Positions 9,593 through 18,632 of a DNA stretch of 64,000 nt are shown piece by piece (position 1 is the first letter of the stretch; every line of letters starts with the position of its first letter). Below the pieces are notes generated by a model, which saw only the letters and a program-made list of their open reading frames with translations, was not told where the DNA came from and did not search any database. This DNA is from Salaquimonas sp041736675 (GTDB lineage Bacteria; Pseudomonadota; Alphaproteobacteria; Rhizobiales; Rhizobiaceae), in assembly GCA_041736675.1 (NCBI GenBank), contig JBGSTD010000065.1:8539-72538 (forward strand), read 5' to 3'. A program made the position numbers and the translations under genes.

Positions 9593-9620
9593 GGCGACCA
9601 TTGTGTCGCCTTTTTCTTTT
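9593..9620 (+). terminator. Rho-independent terminator
   Basis: A GGCGAC / GTCGCC stem with a 6-nt loop is followed by TTTTTCTTTT, 29 bp after the stop codon of the dehydrogenase gene. Confidence 0.82.
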
Positions 9621-9739
9621 CTATTATCAGCAGGGTAGCCCTAAGTCTTCATGGTAACGAGATGGAAACCACACTCAAATTTTCTGCCTTGAAACAATAT
9701 GTTATGGCAGATAGCTTGCCAGTATGCGGGGGCAGAACA

Positions 9740-10663
9740 ATGATAAATTTAATGCAAGCAGGAATCAAAACTCAAATCAGCGTTGTGCCAGCCATGGTCA
9801 GCAAAACGAAAGCTTCAGGGAACGGTTTCTTGCGTTGGTTTACTGGCGCTTCCGCATTCTTGTGTCTGGGCATGGCCTTTCTGCAGGCCTCGGCTATCAC
9901 AACTGCTGCCCAGGACACGAACAGCAGGCCTGCACGGTCGGTGGAGGCGGTTGAGGCTCTCAGGCAGTCAAGTTGGGAAGAACTGGAGACCGGCCTTGCT
10001 TCGTTGAAGGCCAATACCGCGCTCGGCACCCAAGTACTGGCGTTAAAAATATCTCCGGAGCATTTTCGATTTTCCATAGAGCAGCAGGCAACGCCAAAAG
10101 GCGAGCGTGCTAGTTCGGTTGCCGAAAGAACCGGAGGTATCATTGCGTTCAATGGAGGATTCTTTGGGCAAAAAGGTCAGGGTGATCTGTATCCTGTGGG
10201 GATGCTGATTGATGATGGCAAGGCAGTATCAAGCGCGTGGAGCAACATTGGCGGATTTTTGGCGCTTCGTGAAGACGGCAGACCTGAAATTACGCTTTCT
10301 CGGGCTGGTGCACCGGAGTGGGCCTTGGAGGCGGTTCAGTCAAAACCCGTGCTGATTGAAACAGGCGGTTTATGGGCAATGCGGACTAACGGCACGGAAC
10401 TTGAACGTCGCAGCCTTATCTGCATTTTACCCGATAATAATGTGGTCTTCATGATCATTTCCGGGGGTGGCCTTACACTGTTTGAAGCAGGCTGGCTGAT
10501 GCGCTCACCCAAATGGGGCGGATATTTTGATTGTGACCGTGCAATTGCCCTTGATGGCGGCGGGTCGACCCAGTTGAAAGTGCGGGATCATTCGCAGCTT
10601 GACGTGTCGGGTGTTACTGGCGTGCAAAACCTTTTGGTCGTTCATCGCCGCAGCCAACAATAG
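9740..10663 (+). CDS. Phosphodiester glycosidase (NAGPA) family secreted protein
   Basis: A protein of about 307 residues with an N-terminal hydrophobic signal segment (FLRWFTGASAFLCLGMAFLQASA), so it is probably exported. The core shows NAGPA/DUF2233 hallmarks: GGIIAFNGGFFGQ, a middle segment with PVGMLIDDGKAV, and DRAIALDGGGSTQL near the C-terminus. Family members cleave GlcNAc-1-phosphodiesters, but most bacterial ones have no assigned substrate. I chose ATG 9740, which follows a G-rich ribosome-binding stretch; a second candidate ATG is 56 bp downstream. It converges with the GlxA-type regulator gene 7 bp away, and I see no functional link to its neighbours. Confidence 0.8.
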   Translation: MINLMQAGIKTQISVVPAMVSKTKASGNGFLRWFTGASAFLCLGMAFLQASAITTAAQDTNSRPARSVEAVEALRQSSWEELETGLASLKANTALGTQVLALKISPEHFRFSIEQQATPKGERASSVAERTGGIIAFNGGFFGQKGQGDLYPVGMLIDDGKAVSSAWSNIGGFLALREDGRPEITLSRAGAPEWALEAVQSKPVLIETGGLWAMRTNGTELERRSLICILPDNNVVFMIISGGGLTLFEAGWLMRSPKWGGYFDCDRAIALDGGGSTQLKVRDHSQLDVSGVTGVQNLLVVHRRSQQ

Positions 10664-10670
10664 CAAGGTT

Positions 10671-11681
10671 CTACTGTCGTTCCTGCAGGGGCGACTTGCC
10701 ATACATTTCCCGGTAGCATTTGGAAAAGTGCGAGGCTGACACAAATCCGCAGGCGATTGCCACGTCCACAACCGGTATTGTAGATTGGCGCAGCAAATGG
10801 CGGGCTCGATCGAGCCGAACCTCGAGATAATAACGGGCAGGTGAGCGGCCCATCTGGCTTTGGAACAGTCGCTCAATCTGCCGCCTTGACAGACCGACGT
10901 AAGAGGCAATCTCCACCAACGACAGGGGTTCGGAAATATTGGCCTCCATAAACTCGATGATCGAGATCACCTTTGTGTTCTGGACACCCAGACGTGCCCG
11001 CAGAGGCAGGCGTTGGCGGTCATGCGGGTTGCGCACCCTGTCGGTCAGGGCCTGCTCACAGACCTTGTTGACGAGGTCTTCATCGTTATCGCGTCCAATC
11101 AGCGAAAGCATCATGTCAAGGGCGGCTGTTCCTCCAGCGCAAGTCCAGATATTGCCGTCCATTTCATAGAGATCGGCATATACATCTGCTGTTGGAAACT
11201 TCTCCTGAAATCCAGGCAGGTTCTCCCAGTGAATAGCGCAGCGCTTGCCCTTTAAAAGCCCGGCTGCGGCAAGCAGATGAGCCGCCGTGCACAATCCACC
11301 CACAGTAACACCGGAATTCTTGCATTCGCGCAAATAGGCAAAAAGAGATTTGTGCTCGGCATCTTCAACGCGGATACCGGAGCAGGCAAACATGATGGTT
11401 GGCCGCCTTGAACTGCTTAGATTGTGGCGTTCCTGATCAAGGCTCGCATTGACGATAACTTCAACGCCATTTGAAGCGGCAACCGGTTTGCCGTCCATTG
11501 AGGCAAGCCGCCAAGTATACATTTCCTGACCCAGCATTCGGTTGGCGAGACGCAGGGGTTCAATTGCCGTTGTAAAGGCAATCATCGAGAAATTTGGCAC
11601 AAGGAAAAACACAATGGATTTGGTCACAATCGGTTTGCCTGAAAGTGGCTTGCCAACTTCCTTTACGACTTCAATACCCAT
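10671..11681 (-). CDS. GlxA-family AraC-type transcriptional regulator, GbdR-like
   Basis: A two-domain activator. Residues about 20-190 form a DJ-1/PfpI-like domain (IVFFLVPNFSMIAFTTAIEPLR; GVTVGGLCTAAHLLAAAGLL; GGTAALDMMLSLI). Residues about 225-330 form a double helix-turn-helix AraC domain (LSLVEIASYVGLSRRQIERLF; VVDVAIACGFVSASHFSKCYR). Pseudomonas GbdR, the glycine betaine/dimethylglycine sensor, has this architecture. The flanking betaine and dimethylglycine-type genes make a similar role likely here, but that is inference. Related family members such as CdhR and ArgR-type regulators cannot be excluded. The gene is monocistronic, and the small 11853-11987 gene ends upstream in the same direction. 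Confidence 0.87.
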   Translation of the reverse strand: MGIEVVKEVGKPLSGKPIVTKSIVFFLVPNFSMIAFTTAIEPLRLANRMLGQEMYTWRLASMDGKPVAASNGVEVIVNASLDQERHNLSSSRRPTIMFACSGIRVEDAEHKSLFAYLRECKNSGVTVGGLCTAAHLLAAAGLLKGKRCAIHWENLPGFQEKFPTADVYADLYEMDGNIWTCAGGTAALDMMLSLIGRDNDEDLVNKVCEQALTDRVRNPHDRQRLPLRARLGVQNTKVISIIEFMEANISEPLSLVEIASYVGLSRRQIERLFQSQMGRSPARYYLEVRLDRARHLLRQSTIPVVDVAIACGFVSASHFSKCYREMYGKSPLQERQ

Positions 11682-11785
11682 GTCGTGATACCTTTGCTGG
11701 CGTGTGTAATCGCTCTGTGCTGTATGGAATTGTCTTATTCATATTCTCATTGCGACAAGCCTGCAATGGGCAAACCGATCCACAA

Positions 11786-11815
11786 ATAAAAAAACCCGCT
11801 CAGAGATGCGGGTTT
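11786..11815 (-). terminator. Rho-independent terminator of the small 44-codon gene
   Basis: A perfect AAACCCGC / GCGGGTTT stem with an 8-nt loop. On the minus strand it is followed by seven consecutive T residues, and it sits about 40 bp after the stop of the small gene 11853-11987. Confidence 0.87.
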
Positions 11816-11852
11816 CTTTGGTATAGGATATTATTCAGTTTTTATTGCAATA

Positions 11853-11987
11853 TCAGAGTGACATTCCACCAAAACGGACGGAAGCCATTGATCCTGTTTC
11901 GCCTGGCATTGAACGAGAAAGACGCGCGCGGGCGAAGGTTGTGTTGATATTTGCGTTTGTTTTGCGTTTGAAAAAGAAGAATTTCAT
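11853..11987 (-). CDS. Small basic protein (44 residues), uncharacterised
   Basis: A short frame beginning MKFFFFKRK and ending RFGGMSL. It is preceded by GGAG at 11996-11999 with an 8-nt spacer and followed by a strong terminator, so it has every part of a complete small gene. The peptide is arginine/lysine rich, with an aromatic N-terminus and the segment TTFARARLSRSMPGETGS. I do not recognise a family. It could be a small membrane-associated or nucleic-acid-binding protein, or the coding part of a small regulatory RNA. Homology within Hyphomicrobiales would settle whether it is translated. Confidence 0.55.
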   Translation of the reverse strand: MKFFFFKRKTNANINTTFARARLSRSMPGETGSMASVRFGGMSL

Positions 11988-12206
11988 GATTTTAACTCCA
12001 TGTTATCGGTCTGAACACGAAGTCGCCTTTTCTGGCATTCCCTGGCTTTGATGCATTGGTGTCGACTTTTTCAGTCTCTTCCAACCGCAACTCCCAAAGT
12101 GTCATATACGGGGCGGCTCTTGATCGCCATATAATCCTTGATTGGTATAATAACCATTACTTTTTTTTGCTGGCAGGTGTGCAGAATTGACGCATCAGAA
12201 AAGCGG

Positions 12207-12926
12207 CTATATCTGTTCTAAAAACGGCCGAAAATCCAGCATGTTTTTGCCAATGAAATCCCAGCCTTCATCTGCTTCAAGGTCAAGCTTCTGGCTTGGT
12301 CCATACTCTGTCGGCCGGGCAAAAAAGCCGGTCATCAATCCGGCTTTTCTGGCAGCGACAAGATCGCTGTTATGCGCGGCAACCATCATCACATCACCGG
12401 GCTCAAGGCCGAGTGCTTTGCAGGAAGCCAAATAAACTTCCGGCTGAGGTTTGTAGTTCTTTGCAATTTCGGCACCCAAAATCGCATCCCAGTGAAATCC
12501 GGCATGGCGCGCAAGGTGAACCATCAATGCGATCGAACCATTTGAGCACGGCGCAACAAGGCAGTGGTGACGGATGACGGTCAAACCCTGCAAAACATCA
12601 CGCCAGGGCGGAAGTTGTTCCCATGCCTTGTTGAGTATGTCACGTTCACTTTGATTGAAATGAGATCCAAGGCCGGTTTTTTCAAGCACAATATCCAAAT
12701 TTTCACGGTGCAGGATATCGAGCGGTACATAGTTCCGATTGCCTTGGCGAATACGTTGCATGGCGGGAAAATACTCTGCGCGCCAAAGATCGGCAAAGAC
12801 AAATGGATCAAAAGTGACAGATTTTTCCTTGAACGTTTTGGCGCTGACCGCTGCCACACCGGTTCGCCAATCAACCAGTGAACCAAAAACATCAAACAAC
12901 ATCGCTTTGGGTTTGTTAATCTTCAT
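12207..12926 (-). CDS. HAD-superfamily hydrolase, haloacid dehalogenase type II
   Basis: A hydrolase of 239 residues with the HAD order of motifs: nucleophile motif MLFDVFGSLVDWR (Asp about residue 10), motif II in LVAPCSNGSI, the conserved Lys in AKNYKPQPEVYL, and motif III in VMMVAAHNSDLVAARKAGL. This arrangement fits L-2-haloacid dehalogenases and close phosphatases; the substrate cannot be told from sequence. I used the internal start MKINKPKAM because it matches the family N-terminus; the upstream 28 codons look non-coding. It is monocistronic. Confidence 0.88.
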   Translation of the reverse strand: MKINKPKAMLFDVFGSLVDWRTGVAAVSAKTFKEKSVTFDPFVFADLWRAEYFPAMQRIRQGNRNYVPLDILHRENLDIVLEKTGLGSHFNQSERDILNKAWEQLPPWRDVLQGLTVIRHHCLVAPCSNGSIALMVHLARHAGFHWDAILGAEIAKNYKPQPEVYLASCKALGLEPGDVMMVAAHNSDLVAARKAGLMTGFFARPTEYGPSQKLDLEADEGWDFIGKNMLDFRPFLEQI

Positions 12927-13026
12927 TGCACCAGAATAATGGACGCAACTGATTAGTAAACTGAAATCTGCCTGCCGCATGCGGGTTTGATGCGGCAGGT
13001 TATTGGACAATCACCTGCGAACTCCA

Positions 13027-13368
13027 TTAGCGTTTCTTTTTCTGAAGAGAGAGTTTCTGCAGTTCCAGCGCGGCATTTTGAGATAATGGCAGCCGACTTG
13101 CCCAGATCACATCGGAACGGGTAACTCCGATGTCATGCAGGATGTGATCATCAAGAGCGATCATGTGTTGAAATGCCTGACGGTCAATCCTGCGTTGACG
13201 CCAGATGCGCCATCCGGATTTGACAGCATTCAGTAATTTTCTGAATCCTGATGAGGGAAACCTGTCTTCAGTTGTGCTGCGGGTTTGATCTACGTCGGCT
13301 CGATGAAAGCCGACATGGCGGGCAATGGGATGAACCGGTGGGTATCCTGCAAATTTGTTGTTGAACAT
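13027..13368 (-). CDS. DUF1127 domain protein
   Basis: A basic protein of 113 residues. The C-terminal half has the DUF1127 pattern WRIWRQRRIDRQAFQHM followed by LDDHILHDIGVTRSDV (about residues 60-95). Short DUF1127 proteins in other alphaproteobacteria bind RNA or influence phosphate and stress responses. This one has an extra N-terminal stretch of about 50 residues with no recognised motif. The start MFNNKFAG has AGGA upstream. It is divergent from the LysR gene. Confidence 0.8.
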   Translation of the reverse strand: MFNNKFAGYPPVHPIARHVGFHRADVDQTRSTTEDRFPSSGFRKLLNAVKSGWRIWRQRRIDRQAFQHMIALDDHILHDIGVTRSDVIWASRLPLSQNAALELQKLSLQKKKR

Positions 13369-13494
13369 GGTCTTTTTCCTTTTTTTCGGCGTATTAGACC
13401 GCCTTTGGTTGACCACTGGACAATCGGCTAAAAACGTGTTTCAATCAAACGAATAGATCTGATAGTATCTGTGATTTAATTTGAAAGATGGATC

Positions 13495-14385
13495 ATGAAT
13501 GAAAATCACAACTCGCAATTGCCGCTACTTGACCTTGATTTGCTCAAGACACTGATCGCCATTGCCGAAACAGGAAATTTTTCAGCCGCTGCAGAAGTGG
13601 TGTTTCGAACCCCATCGGCCGTTTCCATGCAGGTAAAGCGTATCGAGGAATTATTGGGCAGATCGGTTTTCAACCGGGACTCGCGTTCGGTAACGCTGAC
13701 TTCCGATGGTGAGGAATTGCTGACTCATGCGCGCAGGATGCTCGCGATGAACCGCGAAATCATGGCCAAATTTATCACTCCTGATGTGGCGGGCATTGTG
13801 CGCATGGGCGCGCCGGATGATGCAGCCGAGCGACTGCTGCCTGATATGTTGCGCCGCTTTGCCCGGAGCCACCCATGCGTGGCGGTGGATGTGTTGGTGG
13901 AAAGTTCAACGACCCTTGTTGAAATGGTTAGAGAAAAGAAGCTGGATATGTCGATTATCACCTGCGATGCGGCAAATACCGGGGAAATGAAGGTGGAAAC
14001 GCTTATCGAGGAGCGGCTCGTTTGGGCAGGATTAAAAGGAGGAATTGCCGCTGAACGGTTGCCATTGCCGATTTCTGTCTGGGAAGAGGGTTGTGTGTGG
14101 CGAAATGCTGGTATCAGTTCTCTTGAACAAGCTGGAATCGGCTACCGCGTGGCCTTTCAAAGCGCCAACATATCCGGACAGAAAGCCGCCATTCTGGCGG
14201 ATCTGGCCGTTGCACCAATTCCGATATCAGCCTTGAATGATACAATCATTCAGGTTGGCAAAGGGAGACTGCCGCCGCTACCCAGTTATGCTCTTGGCCT
14301 TGTTGTTGCAGACGGTCTGTCCAGTCCGGCGCGGGCGGCGGTTGATCATTTGCGGGCAAGTTTCATAGCGCAAAAGGCTGCATGA
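13495..14385 (+). CDS. LysR-family transcriptional regulator
   Basis: A regulator of 296 residues. The N-terminal winged helix-turn-helix has LKTLIAIAETGNFSAAAEVV and SAVSMQVKRIEELLG (residues about 17-57). The periplasmic-binding-protein-like effector domain starts about residue 95 (GIVRMGAPDDAAERLLPDML). It is divergent from the DUF1127 gene and convergent, 2 bp apart, with the Ldh-family gene. LysR proteins usually control a divergent neighbour, here the DUF1127 gene, but the target is not evident. No effector can be assigned. Confidence 0.92.
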   Translation: MNENHNSQLPLLDLDLLKTLIAIAETGNFSAAAEVVFRTPSAVSMQVKRIEELLGRSVFNRDSRSVTLTSDGEELLTHARRMLAMNREIMAKFITPDVAGIVRMGAPDDAAERLLPDMLRRFARSHPCVAVDVLVESSTTLVEMVREKKLDMSIITCDAANTGEMKVETLIEERLVWAGLKGGIAAERLPLPISVWEEGCVWRNAGISSLEQAGIGYRVAFQSANISGQKAAILADLAVAPIPISALNDTIIQVGKGRLPPLPSYALGLVVADGLSSPARAAVDHLRASFIAQKAA

Positions 14386-14387
14386 TA

Positions 14388-15380
14388 TTATTTGCCTGCC
14401 AGTTGCTGCAGTTTTTCCCAGACGCTAGAAGCAATTTCCACTTCGTCTGACAAGAACCGTTTCGTTCCGGGCAGGCGCGCGCCTTCCTGTTCCTCTATCG
14501 CCAGCGAGAACCGTTCAATCCGGTCCCAGAATGTATCTCCGGAATAAGTGCGCGGGTCGAGAATGAAATAGAACTGGCCAAAATCATGGGGCGGACCCTC
14601 GCGTAGTTTGAGATTGTGCGAGTCCAGGGAATTGACAGAGCCGGTTATAGCTGCCGCCAGAACTTCCGCCATCAATCCAAATCCGAAGCCCTTGTAGCCT
14701 CCGGTCGAAACCAATGATCCCTTGAGCGCCTCACCGGGATCTGTTGTCGGGTTACCCTCACAATCCACCGCCCATCCCAGTGGAATTTTGGTGCCAGCCT
14801 CTTTTGCCATGGTGATTTTACCCAGTGCAATCGTGCTTGTTGACTGGTCAAACTGAAAAGCAATGCCACCATTTCTTGCTGGAACAGCCATCGCGATCGG
14901 GTTCGTGCCCAATACGGCCTTTGTCCCGCCGGGCGGTGAGACAACGGCGGAGGCATTGGTGAAACCGATACCGACAAATCCGGCCTCAGCGATTTGTTCG
15001 GTGAAATAACCCAGGGAGGTGCAGGTGTGTGCATGTGCTATGGCGAGCGATGCGGTTCCGTTTTGGCGGGCAGTATCCAGTGCTGACGGCAAGCCTCTGG
15101 CAAAAGCGGATTGGGCAAAACCGTATTTTGCGTCAACAAGAACGCTTCCCGGTTTGGGTTTGGAGACAACAGGTTCCACACTGCCGTCAACCCTGCCGGA
15201 ATCAAGTTGGAGACAATAGCTTTCGAGATAATAAAGACCGCAAATCACATTGGCTGTCGCTTCCGCCTTGCGGACGGCTTTTGCAACCTCTCGCGCAATC
15301 CACGGTTTCGCGCCATGGGCAACGAGTGCCTGATTTGTTTTTGTTTCAATTACATCGAGAGAAATCTTTATCCTGTTCAT
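14388..15380 (-). CDS. Ldh-family (malate/L-lactate dehydrogenase-like) NAD(P)H oxidoreductase
   Basis: A 330-residue member of the Ldh2/MdhB family, which includes delta1-piperideine-2-carboxylate reductase, ureidoglycolate dehydrogenase and N-methyl-amino-acid dehydrogenases (DpkA type). Typical segments are AIAHAHTCTSLGYFTEQIAE, GFTNASAVVSPPGGTKAVLGTNP and STGGYKGFGFGLMAEVLAAAI. The start MNRIKISLD has GGGAG 8 nt upstream. It lies 28 bp behind the RACo-like gene, so it is probably the last gene of the methyl-transfer operon. That raises the possibility that it acts on an N-methylated imino or amino acid, which is inference. Confidence 0.86.
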   Translation of the reverse strand: MNRIKISLDVIETKTNQALVAHGAKPWIAREVAKAVRKAEATANVICGLYYLESYCLQLDSGRVDGSVEPVVSKPKPGSVLVDAKYGFAQSAFARGLPSALDTARQNGTASLAIAHAHTCTSLGYFTEQIAEAGFVGIGFTNASAVVSPPGGTKAVLGTNPIAMAVPARNGGIAFQFDQSTSTIALGKITMAKEAGTKIPLGWAVDCEGNPTTDPGEALKGSLVSTGGYKGFGFGLMAEVLAAAITGSVNSLDSHNLKLREGPPHDFGQFYFILDPRTYSGDTFWDRIERFSLAIEEQEGARLPGTKRFLSDEVEIASSVWEKLQQLAGK

Positions 15381-15408
15381 TGATCGCTCCCGATGTGTTT
15401 CAGTTGTG

Positions 15409-17454
15409 TCAACCCCGGCGGGCACGGCCACCGCGACGGCGCGGGGAGCCATCGTCAACCTCGCCATCCGCCATCAGTTGTCTTTCAGGCAGTTTAACCT
15501 GGGTTGCCAGTTTTGGGAATGGTTCGGCTTTGTTGGGGAGCGCCATTGCATTGACAAAATGGCGCTGGAAATCCGGTTCAAGAGCCGTTTCGATTTTTTC
15601 GATTCTTGTAACTGTAACTTCAATTTCGCGACGATAATCGCGGTTGAGAAGCGCCATCTTAGCGCCATAGCCTGCGGCATTGCCCACGGCCTTGACGTGG
15701 TCCAGATCGCAGTCGGGAATAAGCCCGAGAACCATCGCATATTTGGGGTCTATGAAAGTTCCAAAGGCTCCGGCAAAGCTGATGCTGTCAACCTCGGTGA
15801 TGCCCATCTTGTCCATCAGCAATTTTATGCCTGCATAAAGGGCTGCCTTTGCAAGCTGGATGGCGCGTACATCGGTTTGGCGGATGATGAGTTCCTGCTG
15901 GCCGCGCCAGAGGACATAGGAGAAGGTTCGCCCTTCCTGAATGATCCTGTCGGAACGCCCGGACAGTTTACCGTCAATAACGCCGTCTTCGGAAATAATG
16001 CCGCAAAGAAACATTTCCGCGACAACCTCGATGATTGCGGAGCCGCAAACCCCTGTTACGCCAATAGCCGAAACAGAGTCTGCAAACCCTTCCTCGTCTG
16101 ACCACAGTGTGCTGCCAATAACCCTTACTTTTGGTTCCAGGGTGACGGGGTCTATGCGGACGCGTTCGATTGCTCCAGGCGCTGCGCGCTGTCCACAGGA
16201 TATTTCAGCGCCTTCGAAGGCAGGGCCTGTTGGGGAGGATGCTGCCACTACATGGTTGCGGTTGCCTAGCACTATCTCGGCATTGGTGCCGACGTCCACC
16301 ACCAGCATCTGCTTGTCCTGGCGGTGCGGTCCCTCGCTCAAGGTTACTGCCGCCGCATCCGCACCGACATGGCCGGCAATACAGGGCAGCATATAGACCC
16401 TTGCGCCATCATTGGCTATAAGGTCCAGCGATTTGGCAGTGGTGTTGACACGGCCCGATACGGCCAGCGCAAAGGGAGCGCCGCCCAGTTCAGTCGGGTC
16501 AATGCCGAGAAAAAGATGATGCATGATCGGATTGCCTACGAACACCATGTCAAGGATATCGTGGCGGTCGACCTTGGTCTCTTCACACACATTGCCAATC
16601 AATGTGTTAAGCGCCTCGCGCACGGCAATTGTCATGCCTTCGCGGCCTTCGGGGTTCATCATCACGTAGGACACGCGGCTCATCAAATCTTCGCCAAAAC
16701 GGATTTGCGGATTGGATGTGCCGGACGATGCGATGGTGAGGCCTGATAGAAGCGAGACGAGATGCAGGGCAATGGTTGTTGACCCTATATCGCAGGCAAT
16801 GCCATATGCTTCGTTTTTCAGGCCGGGATAGACAGCGATAACTCGCGGGCGCGCAGCATCTTCATCATGATGGATCGCAACTGTGACCTTCCAGTTACCG
16901 GCACGAAGCACTTTCTGGATGGTCGGAAGAATGTCGAAATCGACCTCGATGTTTTTGCAACCCCAATCAGCTTCGAGGGCATGCATCATCCGGTCAAAGT
17001 CGCCGAGCGGCTTGTGCATGTCAGGCTCTTCAACTTCGACATAACACATGTGGATTGCCGGACGGCGGTCGATATGGCGGCCATCGTCGACCTTGCGAAC
17101 GACCTGCGCGTTGATCTGCAGGTCCTGCGGAATGTCAATAACAAGATCACCCTCAATATAGGATGAGCAGGAAAGACGCCGTCCGCCTTTTAGTTCGCGT
17201 TTCTCAGCGTAACGGATTTCCTTGGGGCCAAGGGGCGAGATGTGGTCATTGGAGGAGGTAATGCCATGCTTGGCAAATTTGCCTTCCTGAACATCACACT
17301 GGCAGCGGCCGCATATTCCACGCCCGCCGCAAACCGACTCGACATAGACCCCAAGTTCGCGCGCCGCATCTATGACGGCCGTGCCTTTTGCAAAGCGGCC
17401 ACGCTTTCCGGACGGCATGAAGAGGACGAGGGGGTCTTTTGGTTTGTCGAGCAT
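15409..17454 (-). CDS. Corrinoid reductive activator, RACo-like (2Fe-2S plus ASKHA domain)
   Basis: A 681-residue protein of the DUF4445/ASKHA family that re-reduces Co(II) corrinoid to Co(I) using ATP. The N-terminal 2Fe-2S domain has CGGRGICGRCQC with a distal Cys in RRLSCSSY (about residues 43-96). A linker follows, then the ASKHA ATPase region (ACDIGSTTIALHL; VVDVGTNAEIVLG; GVTGVCGSAIIEV). The last residues form a basic tail (SPRRRGGRARRG). The 2Fe-2S form fits RACo of acetogens better than methanogen RamA, which has 4Fe-4S clusters. It lies in the same operon as the pterin methyltransferase, 24 bp downstream. Activation of the corrinoid protein at 22520-23209 is the obvious role. Confidence 0.9.
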   Translation of the reverse strand: MLDKPKDPLVLFMPSGKRGRFAKGTAVIDAARELGVYVESVCGGRGICGRCQCDVQEGKFAKHGITSSNDHISPLGPKEIRYAEKRELKGGRRLSCSSYIEGDLVIDIPQDLQINAQVVRKVDDGRHIDRRPAIHMCYVEVEEPDMHKPLGDFDRMMHALEADWGCKNIEVDFDILPTIQKVLRAGNWKVTVAIHHDEDAARPRVIAVYPGLKNEAYGIACDIGSTTIALHLVSLLSGLTIASSGTSNPQIRFGEDLMSRVSYVMMNPEGREGMTIAVREALNTLIGNVCEETKVDRHDILDMVFVGNPIMHHLFLGIDPTELGGAPFALAVSGRVNTTAKSLDLIANDGARVYMLPCIAGHVGADAAAVTLSEGPHRQDKQMLVVDVGTNAEIVLGNRNHVVAASSPTGPAFEGAEISCGQRAAPGAIERVRIDPVTLEPKVRVIGSTLWSDEEGFADSVSAIGVTGVCGSAIIEVVAEMFLCGIISEDGVIDGKLSGRSDRIIQEGRTFSYVLWRGQQELIIRQTDVRAIQLAKAALYAGIKLLMDKMGITEVDSISFAGAFGTFIDPKYAMVLGLIPDCDLDHVKAVGNAAGYGAKMALLNRDYRREIEVTVTRIEKIETALEPDFQRHFVNAMALPNKAEPFPKLATQVKLPERQLMADGEVDDGSPRRRGGRARRG

Positions 17455-17478
17455 TTTTGCTTTCTTCAGGTTAGCTGA

Positions 17479-18564
17479 TTAACCCCGGGCGCGACCGACA
17501 CGGCCGCTCGCGGCACGTCGTCCGCGGGCGCCGCCGAGTGCAGCATCAGGGTCACGGTTGAAGGCGATCCAGGCAGCACCGCCGTCATCCTGGTTAAGCA
17601 GGAAGTTTGCCGCGCGAATGGATTCCATCTCCTTGCCCGGGCGGGGTCTTGTCGAGCCCAGTCCAAACAGTTTGACGAATGTTTCATCGTCCATATCCAG
17701 GGGAACCACAATACCTGCCGCTTCAACAGCCGCTCTTTTTTCAGCAATCTTTGATGCGCCCACAGGCAGGGCAACCGGGTTCATGATTGCGCTTGTCATG
17801 CCGGCCGCATAGGCCATCGGCAAAAACGCATTGTTGATGCCGTGACGGTTTGGCAATCCGAAAGAGATATTGGATGCGCCGCAGGTTGTGTTGACACCCA
17901 GTTCTTCACGAAGACGGCGAACCAGCGTGAACACCTGGTGACCGGCTGTGGCCATGGCGCCGATTGGCATGACCAGCGGATCAACCACGATGTCATGTGC
18001 CGGAATGCCGAAATCGGCGGCACGCTGGACGATCTTCTTGGCAACAGCAAAGCGTACTTCAGGATCTTCCGAGATGCCGCTGTCATCATTGGAAATTGCT
18101 ACAACCGCAACATTGTATTTCTTGATGAGCGGCAGAACGCGTTCGAGGCGCTCTTCTTCTCCAGTCACGGAGTTGACGAGCGGGCGGCCTTTTGCGGTTC
18201 TCAAACCTGCTTCAAGCGCACCGGGAACAGAAGAGTCGATGCATAGCGGACAATCTGTAACCGCCTGGACAGTCTCAATCAGTTTCGGCATGAGCATGGG
18301 CTCGACAAAGTTGTTGTCGGCATAACGTGGATCAGCTGCCATCTTGCCGGAAAATACCGCTCCAGAATTGATATCGAGAATGGTGGCACCTGCCTCGACC
18401 TGGGCAATCGCATCTGCTTCGACGCGCGAGAAGTCATCACGCTCGAGTTCCTCGTTCAAAATTTTGCGGCCAGTCGGGTTGATGCGCTCACCGATAACGC
18501 AAAAAGGCTGGTCAAAACCGATGATAACTTCTTTGGTTTGGGACGCTACGAGGGTATGTGTCAT
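17479..18564 (-). CDS. Methyltetrahydrofolate:corrinoid methyltransferase (pterin-binding, MtgA/AcsE-like)
   Basis: A 361-residue TIM-barrel pterin-binding protein. It should move a methyl group between the corrinoid protein and tetrahydrofolate. Motifs: FCVIGERINPTGRK at the start, ATILDINSGAV, PLCIDSSVPGALEAGL, NSVTGEE, AVVAISNDDSG and TTCGASNISFGLPNR, all matching the pterin site of MetH, AcsE and MtgA. The C-terminus carries a basic tail (ARGRRAASGRVGRARG) outside the barrel. The start MTHTLVAS has GGAG upstream; the further 24 codons in frame overlap the operator. A palindrome at 18579-18600 sits in its leader, so it has its own control point within the cluster. Confidence 0.92.
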   Translation of the reverse strand: MTHTLVASQTKEVIIGFDQPFCVIGERINPTGRKILNEELERDDFSRVEADAIAQVEAGATILDINSGAVFSGKMAADPRYADNNFVEPMLMPKLIETVQAVTDCPLCIDSSVPGALEAGLRTAKGRPLVNSVTGEEERLERVLPLIKKYNVAVVAISNDDSGISEDPEVRFAVAKKIVQRAADFGIPAHDIVVDPLVMPIGAMATAGHQVFTLVRRLREELGVNTTCGASNISFGLPNRHGINNAFLPMAYAAGMTSAIMNPVALPVGASKIAEKRAAVEAAGIVVPLDMDDETFVKLFGLGSTRPRPGKEMESIRAANFLLNQDDGGAAWIAFNRDPDAALGGARGRRAASGRVGRARG

Positions 18565-18578
18565 TCTGGTTCTCCAAT

Positions 18579-18607
18579 GATATAAAGAGTTCTTTATATC
18601 TTTATAT
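18579..18607 (-). promoter_or_regulatory. Palindromic operator upstream of the pterin methyltransferase gene
   Basis: A perfect inverted repeat GATATAAAGA-N2-TCTTTATATC (18579-18600) is followed directly by one more half-site (CTTTATAT, 18600-18607). It begins 15 bp upstream of the start codon. A near-identical palindrome lies 16 bp upstream of bmt. The size and symmetry fit an ArsR-type dimer such as the methionine-cycle repressor SahR; that assignment is inference. No regulator gene of that kind is in the window. Confidence 0.7.
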
Positions 18608-18632
18608 GATCTGTTACAAGCTTTGATCGCAA

